This document shows, piece after piece, positions 1-6,591 of a stretch of DNA of 13,609 bases. Numbering within the stretch: position 1 is the first letter of the stretch; every line of letters starts with the position of its first letter. The translations under genes and the position numbers were made by a program. The stretch is from NCBI GenBank assembly GCA_036505275.1, contig DASXTS010000218.1, positions 1-13,609 on the forward strand. Direction: 5' to 3'. The notes beneath the pieces were generated by a model. That model made no database searches and was not told where the DNA came from. It saw only the letters and a program-made list of their open reading frames with translations. This stretch comes from DASXTS01 sp036505275 (GTDB taxonomy: Bacteria; Actinomycetota; Actinomycetes; Mycobacteriales; Pseudonocardiaceae).

Positions 1-509
1 CGTCCGACCGTCATGGCCGGGCACGGGGTGGCGATCGGCATGTCGGCCGCCGGCGGTGCCCCGGCCGGCGGGTACACGATGGCGCGGACCGGCAGTGGGC
101 GAAGGGCCCGTTCGATGAGGGGATAGACGTCGTTCCAGTTCAGGCCGCCGTTGCCGCAGCCCAGAGCGGGCACCGCGATGCTGGCGACACCCAGTTCGTG
201 GATCAGCCGAACGAGGTCGTCCAACCCGACCTCGATGTCCTGGAGCCGGGACTTGGACCGCCAGTGCTGCTTGGTGGGGAAGTTGATGACGTATCGGTGG
301 GGTCCACGGCGGGTGCTGTCATACACGAACATGCGCCCGATCCGCACCTCGCCGATGTCGCAGGCGCGCTTGTATGCGGTGAAGTTCGCGGGGAATGCCT
401 GCTTGAACTGCAGCGCCACGCCTTTGCCCATCACACCCATGGTGTTGACGGTGTTGACCAGGGCGTCCACCTGGGCGTGGAGCAAGTTGCCGTTGCCGAA
501 CTCGATCAT
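1..509 (-). CDS. darG: DarG-type macro domain antitoxin (DNA ADP-ribosyl glycohydrolase), C-terminus beyond the window
   Basis: 169 codons are visible from ATG at 509, which has a GGGAGG ribosome site 5 bases upstream; the gene runs off the left edge. The translation starts MIEFGNGNLLHAQVDALVNT and carries the macro-domain hallmarks: Asn22 in VNTMGVMGKG for ADP-ribose binding, Lys80 in NFPTKQHW, and the loop PALGCGNGGLNW at about 113-124. Lys80 corresponds to the lysine reported as catalytic in Thermus DarG. Known DarG proteins remove ADP-ribose that DarT attaches to thymidine in single-stranded DNA, and they also bind DarT. The short macro-only forms are about 155 residues, so this one may carry a C-terminal extension. 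The gene upstream in the same direction is a truncated darT, 20 bases away, which is the normal toxin-antitoxin order. The macro fold is certain from motifs; the DarG assignment is strong because of the darT context. Confidence 0.9.
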   Translation of the reverse strand, partial: MIEFGNGNLLHAQVDALVNTVNTMGVMGKGVALQFKQAFPANFTAYKRACDIGEVRIGRMFVYDSTRRGPHRYVINFPTKQHWRSKSRLQDIEVGLDDLVRLIHELGVASIAVPALGCGNGGLNWNDVYPLIERALRPLPVRAIVYPPAGAPPAADMPIATPCPAMTVG

Positions 510-529
510 CGTCACCTCCCACGTTCGGG

Positions 530-883
530 TTAACGGTACTTCTCTCCGTTGTAATACCATCCACGCCGGACAATCACTTGTTGTGACGAGCCGGCGTCGT
601 TGAGTATCTCCCGCACCGCCCTGCCTGTGGCCATGGTCCGGGCCACGACCTGGCCGATGAGTGCCCAGGGCACCTGCCGGTGGGCCAGGAACTCGGCCGC
701 GCGACGGGTAGCCCGAGTCGGATCGTCGGCGGTGTCGCTCCACATGGTTGCCCCCTGCAACTGCCAGTCGACCTTGGTCTCCAGAAGTTCCAGATCGTCG
801 AAGTACTCGGTGGTCGGAGACCGCAGTTGCCCTTGCTGGCGGGGCGGCGCTGGGTCGGGCCCTTTCTGCTTGTGATGGCACAC
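530..883 (-). pseudogene. darT: DarT (DUF4433) toxin remnant, N-terminal part missing
   Basis: The reading frame matches the C-terminal part of DarT, the NAD+-dependent DNA thymidine ADP-ribosyltransferase. It shows EYFDDLELLETKVDW, then WSDTADDP, then the conserved block AAEFLAHRQVPW, and ends in VIVRRGWYYNGEKYR, like the usual VRRDWYY terminus. The glutamate in AEFL is probably the catalytic one. Family members are about 200-220 residues. Here only about 90 residues look homologous, and the first 25 or so (MCHHKQKGPDPAPP...) do not resemble the family. The N-terminal NAD+-binding half, with its conserved His and Arg, is absent, and the sequence immediately upstream encodes an unrelated gene on the other strand. 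The only start is a GTG at 883 without a ribosome site. I infer an inactive toxin fragment. Whether a peptide is still made is unknown. Confidence 0.75.
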
Positions 884-912
884 TCATCGACGCATCGTGG
901 ACGGGATCGGAC

Positions 913-917
913 GGAGG
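913..917 (+). promoter_or_regulatory. Ribosome binding site deciding the EACC1 start
   Basis: GGAGG lies 6 bases before the ATG at 924. It favours that ATG over the upstream in-frame GTG at 897, which has no ribosome site. Confidence 0.75.
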
Positions 918-923
918 ATTCGC

Positions 924-1304
924 ATGGCGGCCGAGGTGCGGCTGGACGTGGTCGAGGACGGTTCCGACGACGAACACCTCGAGGAGCTCGCGCTGTCGCT
1001 TCGGCGGGAGTTGCTGGCCCTTGACGTCGATTCGGTCGAGCCCGCCCCCACCGGCGAACCGGCACCGGAAGGCACCCGAAGTGGGCTGATCGCGGCCGCT
1101 GGAGCGTTGGTCGTGGCGCTGCCGCCGACTCTGGAGGCGATCACGGCCGTCGTTACGCTGGTGCGGGACTGGTTGCGCCGCGCCGGTCCACGGCACACGG
1201 TGCGGGTCGAGATCGGCGGGGATGTCCTGGAGCTGACCGGCGCGACGTCGGAGCAACAGGCACGGCTCGTCGAGAACTGGCTGGCGAGGCACGCTGCGAA
1301 ATGA
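924..1304 (+). CDS. EACC1-like effector-associated constant component
   Basis: 126-residue protein. An N-terminal strand (residues 3-11, EVRLDVVED) is followed by a helix (about 17-32), an acidic and proline-rich linker (33-52), a hydrophobic helix of about 28 residues (54-82, GLIAAAGALVVALPP onward) and a C-terminal strand-helix unit (91-122, VRVEIGGDVLELTGAT). This layout, and its position directly before a caspase-like effector, match EACC1, a small protein found beside caspase, TIR and trypsin-like effectors in actinobacterial conflict systems. Its biochemical role is not established; a regulatory or membrane-tethering role has been proposed. The caspase start follows after a 10-base gap, so the two are very probably co-transcribed. 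An alternative GTG start at 897 would add nine residues. Assignment is by layout and context, as no catalytic motif exists. Confidence 0.75.
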   Translation: MAAEVRLDVVEDGSDDEHLEELALSLRRELLALDVDSVEPAPTGEPAPEGTRSGLIAAAGALVVALPPTLEAITAVVTLVRDWLRRAGPRHTVRVEIGGDVLELTGATSEQQARLVENWLARHAAK

Positions 1305-1314
1305 GCTGACGACA

Positions 1315-4300
1315 ATGGACGGGTCGCGGTACGCGCTGGTCGTGGCGAACGACCAGTATGCCGACCCCGGCCTGCGCCGGCTGGTCGCGCCGGCTCAAGA
1401 CGCCGCCGCGCTGGCCGAGGTGCTCGCGGACCCGTCGGTGGGCGGCTTCGAGGTACGCGTGCTGCGCAACGAGCCGGCCCAGTCGATCCGGCTCGCGGTC
1501 GAGGACTTCTTCGCCGACCGTGCTCCCCAGGACCTGCTGTTGCTGCACTTCTCCGGTCATGGGCTGAAGAACGCGGCCGGTGAGCTGTTCCTCGCCGTCG
1601 CCGACACCCGGCCGACGCGGCTGGCCTCCACCGCTGTCGCTGCCGACTTCGTGAACCGACAGATGGCCGACAGCAGGGCACAGCGGATCGCGCTGTTCCT
1701 GGATTGCTGCTACGGCGGCGCCTTCCCGCGCGGAATGGTGGTCCGGGCCGCTGGTGAGGCCCAGGTGGGGGACGCCTTCGCGCGTCAGAAGACCGTGGGC
1801 GGCGGTCGCGGCCGCGCGGTGGTGACCGCGTCCAGCGCCATGGAGTACGCGTTCGAGGGCGGGCAGCTGGCCACCGGCGCCAGACCCAGCCCTTCGGTCT
1901 TCACCAGTGCCGTAGTCGACGGGCTCAGCACCGGCGAAGCGGACCGCGACGGCGACGGCTGGGTCGGGCTCACCGAGCTGGTGAGCTACGTGACCGATCG
2001 CGTTCACCGGGTGACGCCGAACCAGAACCCGCAGATGTGGACCTTCGGGGCGCAGGGCGAGCTGCTGATCGCGCGCAGCCGGGTGCGGCGGATCACGCCG
2101 ACGCCGTTGCCGCCGGAGCTGGTCGAGGCGATGGACAGCCCGCTGACCGCCACCCGCTTCGGGGTGGTCGACGACCTCCGGGAGCGGCTGCATGGCGCCG
2201 ACCTCGGCCAGGCGTACGCCGCGTACCAGGCACTGCAGCGGCTTGCCGACGACGACAGCCGGAAGGTCAGCGAGGCGGCAAGGCGATGGATCGCATCGGC
2301 CGCTCCGCAGGTGTCGCCGGCGACGCTGGACCTGGGTTCGGTGGTGCTGGGCGGCACCGCGCGGGGCGAATTCCGGCTCGGCGGTCCGCCCCTCGCGTTG
2401 ACGGCGACGGCGTCGGCAGCGGCACCGTGGATCCGGGTCGATCAGGCCGGTGCGGCCGTGCAGGTCACCGCCGAGCCGACCGAGGCCGGTGCGGCCGAGG
2501 GCACGGTCGTCCTCCAGGGTCCGGCCGGAGAGGGCTCCGTTCCGGTCCGGCTTGAGGTCGTCCCGGCCGAACCTCTCGCGGCCGAACCTCTCGCGGCCGA
2601 GCCGATGGTCGGGGCCGCATCCGTCGCCGCGCCGGAACCAATGTCCGTGGCCGCGGCCGAGCCGACTCCGACGGCGGCTGAGCCGACCCCGGCGGCCGCT
2701 GAGCCGACCCCGGCGGCCGCTGAGCCGACCCCGGCGGCCGTTGAGCCGATCCCGCTGGCCACGCCCGAGCGGGAACCGGCGCCAGAGCCGCTGGCCGAGC
2801 CGCGGCCGGTCGTGGCGGCGCCGGTGTCGGAACCGACCGGACGAGTACCCAGATGGTCGCCGGTTGCCCTGGCCATCGGCGCCATCATCCTCGTCGTCCT
2901 GAACTGGCCGGGAGCGGACGGCTCGCGCTACGCCTGGTTGGACACCGGGAGCGGCTGGAACATCTACCGCAGCCCGACCGACCCGTACATCGTCGCCGCG
3001 CTTGTCGCGCTCGTCGGTGCGCTGCTGACGCCAGTGCTCGGCCAGCGCGCGAGGTTCGCGTTGGGGGTCGTCGCCGGCGCGAGCGCCTTCCTCACCGCGG
3101 CCGGTGCGGTCTTTCTCGCTGGTCAGATCGCGGACGACCAGGCCATCCCATGGGCGGCGACCGCGGTGATCGCCGCCGGGATGGCCGGGACCGCATTCGC
3201 CGTGGCCAAACCGGACCTTCGCCAGGCACCGTCGGTGCGCTGGCCCCACGTCGTGCTGGTCGTCAGCGGTGTCCTGCTCCTGGTCGCCTCGTTGATCGTG
3301 ACCGATGAGGGCACCTCGTTCCTCGCGGCCAGCAAGGGAGCGGCCGTGCTGGCGCCGCTGGCGGTCGGCACGTTGGCCTGGCTCGGTATTGCGTCCGCCA
3401 ACTCGGCGACCAGGTCGCTGTTCGGCACGGCCGCGGGCACGGCCACCGTGCTCGGCGTGGTCGACAGCGTGCAGACGTTGGCCAACGACATCGTGTGGCC
3501 GGCCATCATCGGCCTGGTCGGGAACGCCCTGGTGCTGATCGTCGTGACCATGGCGGCGCGGCGTTCCGCACTCGACACCGACCAGGGGCCGGCCGAACAA
3601 CAAGCCCACGTCGGCGCAATCTGGCGCGCCTGGGCCCCGCCGATCGGCCTGGCCACCTGCGCTTTGCTGCTGCTGTACGTGAACGGGCTGGCACTCAGCG
3701 AGCAGGAGAAGCTCTGGCACCAGCCGCAGGAGGTGATACGAGAGCCGTACGACGGCACGGTGTTCGCCGCGCTGGTCGCGGTCGTGGCGGCGTTGTTCAC
3801 CCGCTCGGCTGGCCGCGTGGCGGCGTACGCACTGGGCGTGGTGGCCGGCGTCGCGACCCTGTTCATCACCGGCGCCGCGGTCGTCCTCGGTGGCGAGCTG
3901 GGCTACTACGGCACCGTCACGACGTGGCGCGCCTCGCTGGTCCTGGCCGCGGTGCTGCTCGCCGGCGTCGCCGTTGCATTGGGCCGCCGGCAGCCCCGGC
4001 CGCGATTCGGCCGGCCGAAGGTGCTGCCCACCGCGCTGCTCGGCGTCGGCCTCGTCGTGCTGGTCGGCATCCAGTTCGTGACCACCGACGGATCGACCCC
4101 AGCGGCCAGCTATGTCAAGTCGGTCCTGCTGCTGCCCGTGGTGCCGGCCGTCCTGGCCGCCCTCGTGCTGACGTTGACCGATTCGGACGCCAGACGGGCC
4201 GCGATCGGCGCCGCCGTCGCCTACTCGCTGCTGCTGGGCCTCGCCTCGCTCTATCCGATCTACGTCGACCTGTCGCGCGACTTCTTCGTCGGAATGCTGG

Positions 4301-4392
4301 CCGGCCATCTCGTCATGGTCGCCGCCGTGGCGGCCGACATGGCCGTCAGACGGCGCCGGACGCCGCCCCGGGCCGTGGCTGCCGAACGGTGA
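1315..4392 (+). CDS. Membrane-anchored caspase-like protease with Ig-like domain and about 16 transmembrane helices
   Basis: 1025 residues. Residues 1-255 form a peptidase C14 (caspase) domain: the strand YALVVANDQY, His82 in FSGHGLKN and Cys132 in LFLDCCYGG make the catalytic dyad. Residues 262-328 are a helical segment (LADDDSRKVSEAARRW), like those often found after effector domains in actinobacteria. Residues 333-416 look like a beta-sandwich (SPATLDLGSVVLGGTARGEF). Residues 418-510 are a low-complexity Ala/Glu/Pro/Thr linker. From 513 to the end there are about 16 hydrophobic helices in two homologous blocks (513-747 and 774-1012). The protease probably sits in the cytoplasm, tethered to the membrane. 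Substrate is unknown. Caspase effectors next to EACC1 are thought to act in conflict or abortive-infection responses. It is preceded by EACC1 at 10 bases and its TGA overlaps the GTG of the next gene. The start ATG has only a weak ribosome site, suggesting coupling to EACC1. Confidence 0.88.
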   Translation: MDGSRYALVVANDQYADPGLRRLVAPAQDAAALAEVLADPSVGGFEVRVLRNEPAQSIRLAVEDFFADRAPQDLLLLHFSGHGLKNAAGELFLAVADTRPTRLASTAVAADFVNRQMADSRAQRIALFLDCCYGGAFPRGMVVRAAGEAQVGDAFARQKTVGGGRGRAVVTASSAMEYAFEGGQLATGARPSPSVFTSAVVDGLSTGEADRDGDGWVGLTELVSYVTDRVHRVTPNQNPQMWTFGAQGELLIARSRVRRITPTPLPPELVEAMDSPLTATRFGVVDDLRERLHGADLGQAYAAYQALQRLADDDSRKVSEAARRWIASAAPQVSPATLDLGSVVLGGTARGEFRLGGPPLALTATASAAAPWIRVDQAGAAVQVTAEPTEAGAAEGTVVLQGPAGEGSVPVRLEVVPAEPLAAEPLAAEPMVGAASVAAPEPMSVAAAEPTPTAAEPTPAAAEPTPAAAEPTPAAVEPIPLATPEREPAPEPLAEPRPVVAAPVSEPTGRVPRWSPVALAIGAIILVVLNWPGADGSRYAWLDTGSGWNIYRSPTDPYIVAALVALVGALLTPVLGQRARFALGVVAGASAFLTAAGAVFLAGQIADDQAIPWAATAVIAAGMAGTAFAVAKPDLRQAPSVRWPHVVLVVSGVLLLVASLIVTDEGTSFLAASKGAAVLAPLAVGTLAWLGIASANSATRSLFGTAAGTATVLGVVDSVQTLANDIVWPAIIGLVGNALVLIVVTMAARRSALDTDQGPAEQQAHVGAIWRAWAPPIGLATCALLLLYVNGLALSEQEKLWHQPQEVIREPYDGTVFAALVAVVAALFTRSAGRVAAYALGVVAGVATLFITGAAVVLGGELGYYGTVTTWRASLVLAAVLLAGVAVALGRRQPRPRFGRPKVLPTALLGVGLVVLVGIQFVTTDGSTPAASYVKSVLLLPVVPAVLAALVLTLTDSDARRAAIGAAVAYSLLLGLASLYPIYVDLSRDFFVGMLAGHLVMVAAVAADMAVRRRRTPPRAVAAER
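2566..2595 (+). repeat. Two perfect 15-bp tandem copies within the caspase gene
   Basis: GCCGAACCTCTCGCG occurs twice in direct succession, encoding AEPLA twice, at the start of the low-complexity linker. The unit is a multiple of three, so copy changes stay in frame. Confidence 0.9.
2656..2760 (+). repeat. 21-bp tandem repeat encoding AEPTPAA in the caspase linker
   Basis: Five consecutive 21-bp units. The middle three (2677-2739) are identical, with GCTGAGCCGACCCCGGCGGC at their core; the first and last are diverged. Each encodes one AEPTPAA-like heptad between the Ig-like domain and the membrane part. The identical central copies point to recent slippage or recombination and a linker of variable length. 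Confidence 0.92.
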
Positions 4393-5783
4393 GCGTGCCC
4401 GAGGTGCATGGCGCTTACGGCGCGTATGGCGCTGCCCTCGACCGCGCGTCGGCGCATGCCCGCTCCTGGCTGGCGTCGCTTCCCGGCCGTGCGGTGCCGG
4501 CACGGTTGAACGCTGACCAGGTGCGGGAACTCCTGGGCGGTCCGCTGCCGGACGAGCCGTGCGAGCCCGCCGATGTGGTCGACCTGCTCGCCGGATCGAT
4601 CGAGGGCGGCCTGACCGCAATGCCGTCGGGACGGTTCTTCGGCTGGGTCATCGGCGGCACCCTGCCGGCAGCGCTGGCCGCCGACTGGCTGGTCAGCGCC
4701 TGGGACCAGAACAGCCACCTGCGCTTCGCCGCGCCCGGCACGGTGGCCGTCGAGGAGGCCGCGGCGGGCTGGCTGCTCGAGCTGCTTGGCCTGCCGGCCG
4801 ACGCCGACCTGGGTTTCGTCACCGGCGCCACCATGGCCAACTTCACCGGACTCGCGGCCGGCCGCCAGCAGGTCCTCGCCGACGTGGGATGGGATGTCGA
4901 CAGGATGGGCCTGGCCGGCGCTCCGCGGGTGCGGGTCATCGTCGGTGCGCAGCGGCACGAGACCATTGATCTTGCTCTACGCTACCTCGGCCTCGGCGCG
5001 CCGGTGACGGTGCCCGCCGACGACCAGGGGCGGCTGCTCCTTGACGCCCTGGCGGAGGCGCTGTCGGCAACGGCCGGACCGGCCATCGTCTGCCTGCAGG
5101 CCGGGAATGTGCACTCCGGCGCCTGCGACCCGTTGGACGGGGCGATCACGCTGGCCCACGACCACGGCGCCTGGGTGCACATCGACGGTGCCTTCGGGCT
5201 GTGGGCGGCCGCCTCACCAAGCCTGCGGCACCTCGTCCAGGGCCACCGGGCCGCCGATTCCTGGGCAACCGACGCACACAAGACGCTCAACGTGCCCTAC
5301 GACTGCGGCATCGCCGTGGTCGCCCGCCGTGCGGCCGTCCGCGCCGCCATGGGCGTGCGGGCCAGCTACCTCATGCACGCCGACGGAGAAGGCGATCCGC
5401 TGGACAAGGTCCCGGAAGTGTCGCGCCGGGCCCGCGGCGTGCCGGTGTGGGCGGCGCTGCGGTCCCTCGGCCGCACCGGCGTCGCCGACCTGATCGACCG
5501 GCTGGCCCGGCACGCCCGCGCCATTGCCGCCGCAGTGGCCACCGTCCCCGGCGCCGAAGTCCTCAATGACGTCGTGTTTACCCAGGTCTGCGCCACTTTC
5601 GGCGGCGACGAACGCACTCGGGAGGTGACCGCCCGCCTGCTGGCCGACGGCACCGCCTGGATGTCCGGCTCACGTTGGCAGGACCGCGACGTCCTGCGCA
5701 TCTCGGTCAGCAACTGGTCCACCGACGACAACGATGTCGCCGCCTCGGTCGATGCCATCCGCCGTGCCGCAGCCAGCTCCTAG
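4389..5783 (+). CDS. Pyridoxal-phosphate-dependent group II decarboxylase family protein
   Basis: 464 residues from GTG at 4389, which overlaps the caspase stop codon in a GTGA arrangement, so translation is probably coupled. A second GTG at 4395 is possible. It has the fold-type I decarboxylase signatures: FVTGATMANFTGLAAGRQ near residues 140-157 for phosphate binding, the cofactor-nitrogen aspartate Asp266 in HIDGAFGLW, and the Schiff-base lysine Lys298 in DAHKTLNVPYDCG. Length fits the aromatic-L-amino-acid/glutamate decarboxylase superfamily. Members decarboxylate tyrosine, tryptophan, DOPA, glutamate, diaminobutyrate or similar substrates, and some instead carry out aldehyde synthesis; I cannot tell the substrate. 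The close linkage to a caspase-EACC1 pair is unusual and hints at a shared pathway, but could be chance. Its stop codon coincides with that of the convergent gene. Confidence 0.88.
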   Translation: MSVPEVHGAYGAYGAALDRASAHARSWLASLPGRAVPARLNADQVRELLGGPLPDEPCEPADVVDLLAGSIEGGLTAMPSGRFFGWVIGGTLPAALAADWLVSAWDQNSHLRFAAPGTVAVEEAAAGWLLELLGLPADADLGFVTGATMANFTGLAAGRQQVLADVGWDVDRMGLAGAPRVRVIVGAQRHETIDLALRYLGLGAPVTVPADDQGRLLLDALAEALSATAGPAIVCLQAGNVHSGACDPLDGAITLAHDHGAWVHIDGAFGLWAAASPSLRHLVQGHRAADSWATDAHKTLNVPYDCGIAVVARRAAVRAAMGVRASYLMHADGEGDPLDKVPEVSRRARGVPVWAALRSLGRTGVADLIDRLARHARAIAAAVATVPGAEVLNDVVFTQVCATFGGDERTREVTARLLADGTAWMSGSRWQDRDVLRISVSNWSTDDNDVAASVDAIRRAAASS

Positions 5784-6457
5784 GCGCGGCGCCAGCGGAA
5801 CGTCCCGTACTGGTTGGCCATCTCCATCGCTGTCGCCGGCGCGGTGTCGGGTCCGGCCAACGTCACCCGGTACGGGGCCCGGGTCCCGATCGTGGCCCAG
5901 CCGCAGAGCGCCCGCCAGATCCAGCCCTCCCCGCTCGAGCTGTGGTCGACGGAGCGCAGGTCGCTCGTCCAGTTGATCTCGGAGTTGCGCGCACCGCCGG
6001 GCACGCCCTCGATTCCGCCGGCCAGGGTCGTCTGGCCGCCGCATTTGATCGCGGGCTGCGGCAGGTTGTTCTCGCCGCGCTCGTCGATGTCCAACCGCCA
6101 GTCGACCTGCCCGGCGTCGGTGGCGGTCAACGTGCCTTTCGACACCTCGATGTAGAGCGTGGTTGGCCCGCCGGCCTCGGTCCACGACTGAAGTGTCCAG
6201 TTGCCGCGTAGCCGCTGCACGAACGGCAGCGGATGCGGGGGCGATGTTGAAGTCGTCTTGGTCGTACTGGTCGTCTTGGTTGTCGTGGTCGGCGGCGAAT
6301 CGGCCGGCGGCTGCGTCGTGGTGACCGCCGGCGAGTCGGTGTTGCCCGATAGTGCCTGTTCGCCCCCGCCGATCAAGCCCTCGGTCAGCCAGAAGATGAG
6401 CACGCCGGAGAGCACCGCCGCGACGATTCCGCCGAGCCATTTGAGAAGCGACTTCAT
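5780..6457 (-). CDS. Single-pass membrane-anchored protein with Thr/Pro stalk, unknown function
   Basis: 225 residues from ATG at 6457, chosen because GGGAGG lies 5 bases upstream; the reading frame extends further upstream but with no sensible start. One transmembrane helix at residues 8-29 (GGIVAAVLSGVLIFWLTEGL) follows a short basic N-terminus. Then comes a stalk rich in Thr, Pro and Ser (about 40-78), with runs such as PPTTTTKTTSTTKTTST. The C-terminal domain (about 82-225) looks all-beta. It starts with GNWTLQSW, contains two cysteines (139 and 185) that could form a disulfide, and ends in YGTFRWRRA. This suggests an exported ligand-binding or sensor domain. I do not recognise the family. 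It lies tail-to-tail with the decarboxylase, sharing the four bases CTAG for both stops, and diverges from ltrA. Confidence 0.8.
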   Translation of the reverse strand: MKSLLKWLGGIVAAVLSGVLIFWLTEGLIGGGEQALSGNTDSPAVTTTQPPADSPPTTTTKTTSTTKTTSTSPPHPLPFVQRLRGNWTLQSWTEAGGPTTLYIEVSKGTLTATDAGQVDWRLDIDERGENNLPQPAIKCGGQTTLAGGIEGVPGGARNSEINWTSDLRSVDHSSSGEGWIWRALCGWATIGTRAPYRVTLAGPDTAPATAMEMANQYGTFRWRRA

Positions 6458-6511
6458 CCCGGCCTCCCGCCCGCATGATGCGCGCTTCGAATTCTGCTCG
6501 CCGGGCTCGAC

Positions 6512-6546
6512 CTCCTCGATGCAACCTCGCCCTGAGCATCGTCGAG
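6512..6546. promoter_or_regulatory. Imperfect inverted repeat in the divergent ltrA promoter gap
   Basis: The 134-base gap between the divergent genes at 6457 and 6592 holds CTC-CT-CGATGC and GCATCG-TC-GAG, a two-part inverted repeat with a 13-base spacer. It could be an operator or the promoter region of either gene. No convincing -35/-10 pair was found. Evidence is weak. Confidence 0.25.
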
Positions 6547-6591
6547 TTGGACCGGGCGCACCACCATGGCGCACGAAGTACGGTGCGCGGC

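Noticed and set aside
870..898. TTGTGA - 17 bases - CATCGT as a promoter for the EACC1 operon
   Set aside because: Spacing is right but the -10 matches only 3 of 6 positions, which is close to chance here; not listed as a feature.
2656..2760. CRISPR-like array
   Set aside because: Units are contiguous without spacers and lie in frame within a coding region; this is a protein linker repeat.
1153..4620. A 1155-codon open frame antisense to the caspase gene
   Set aside because: It is a typical GC-rich shadow frame, rich in Arg, Gly and Gln, with no domains. The plus-strand caspase has clear catalytic motifs and membrane helices.
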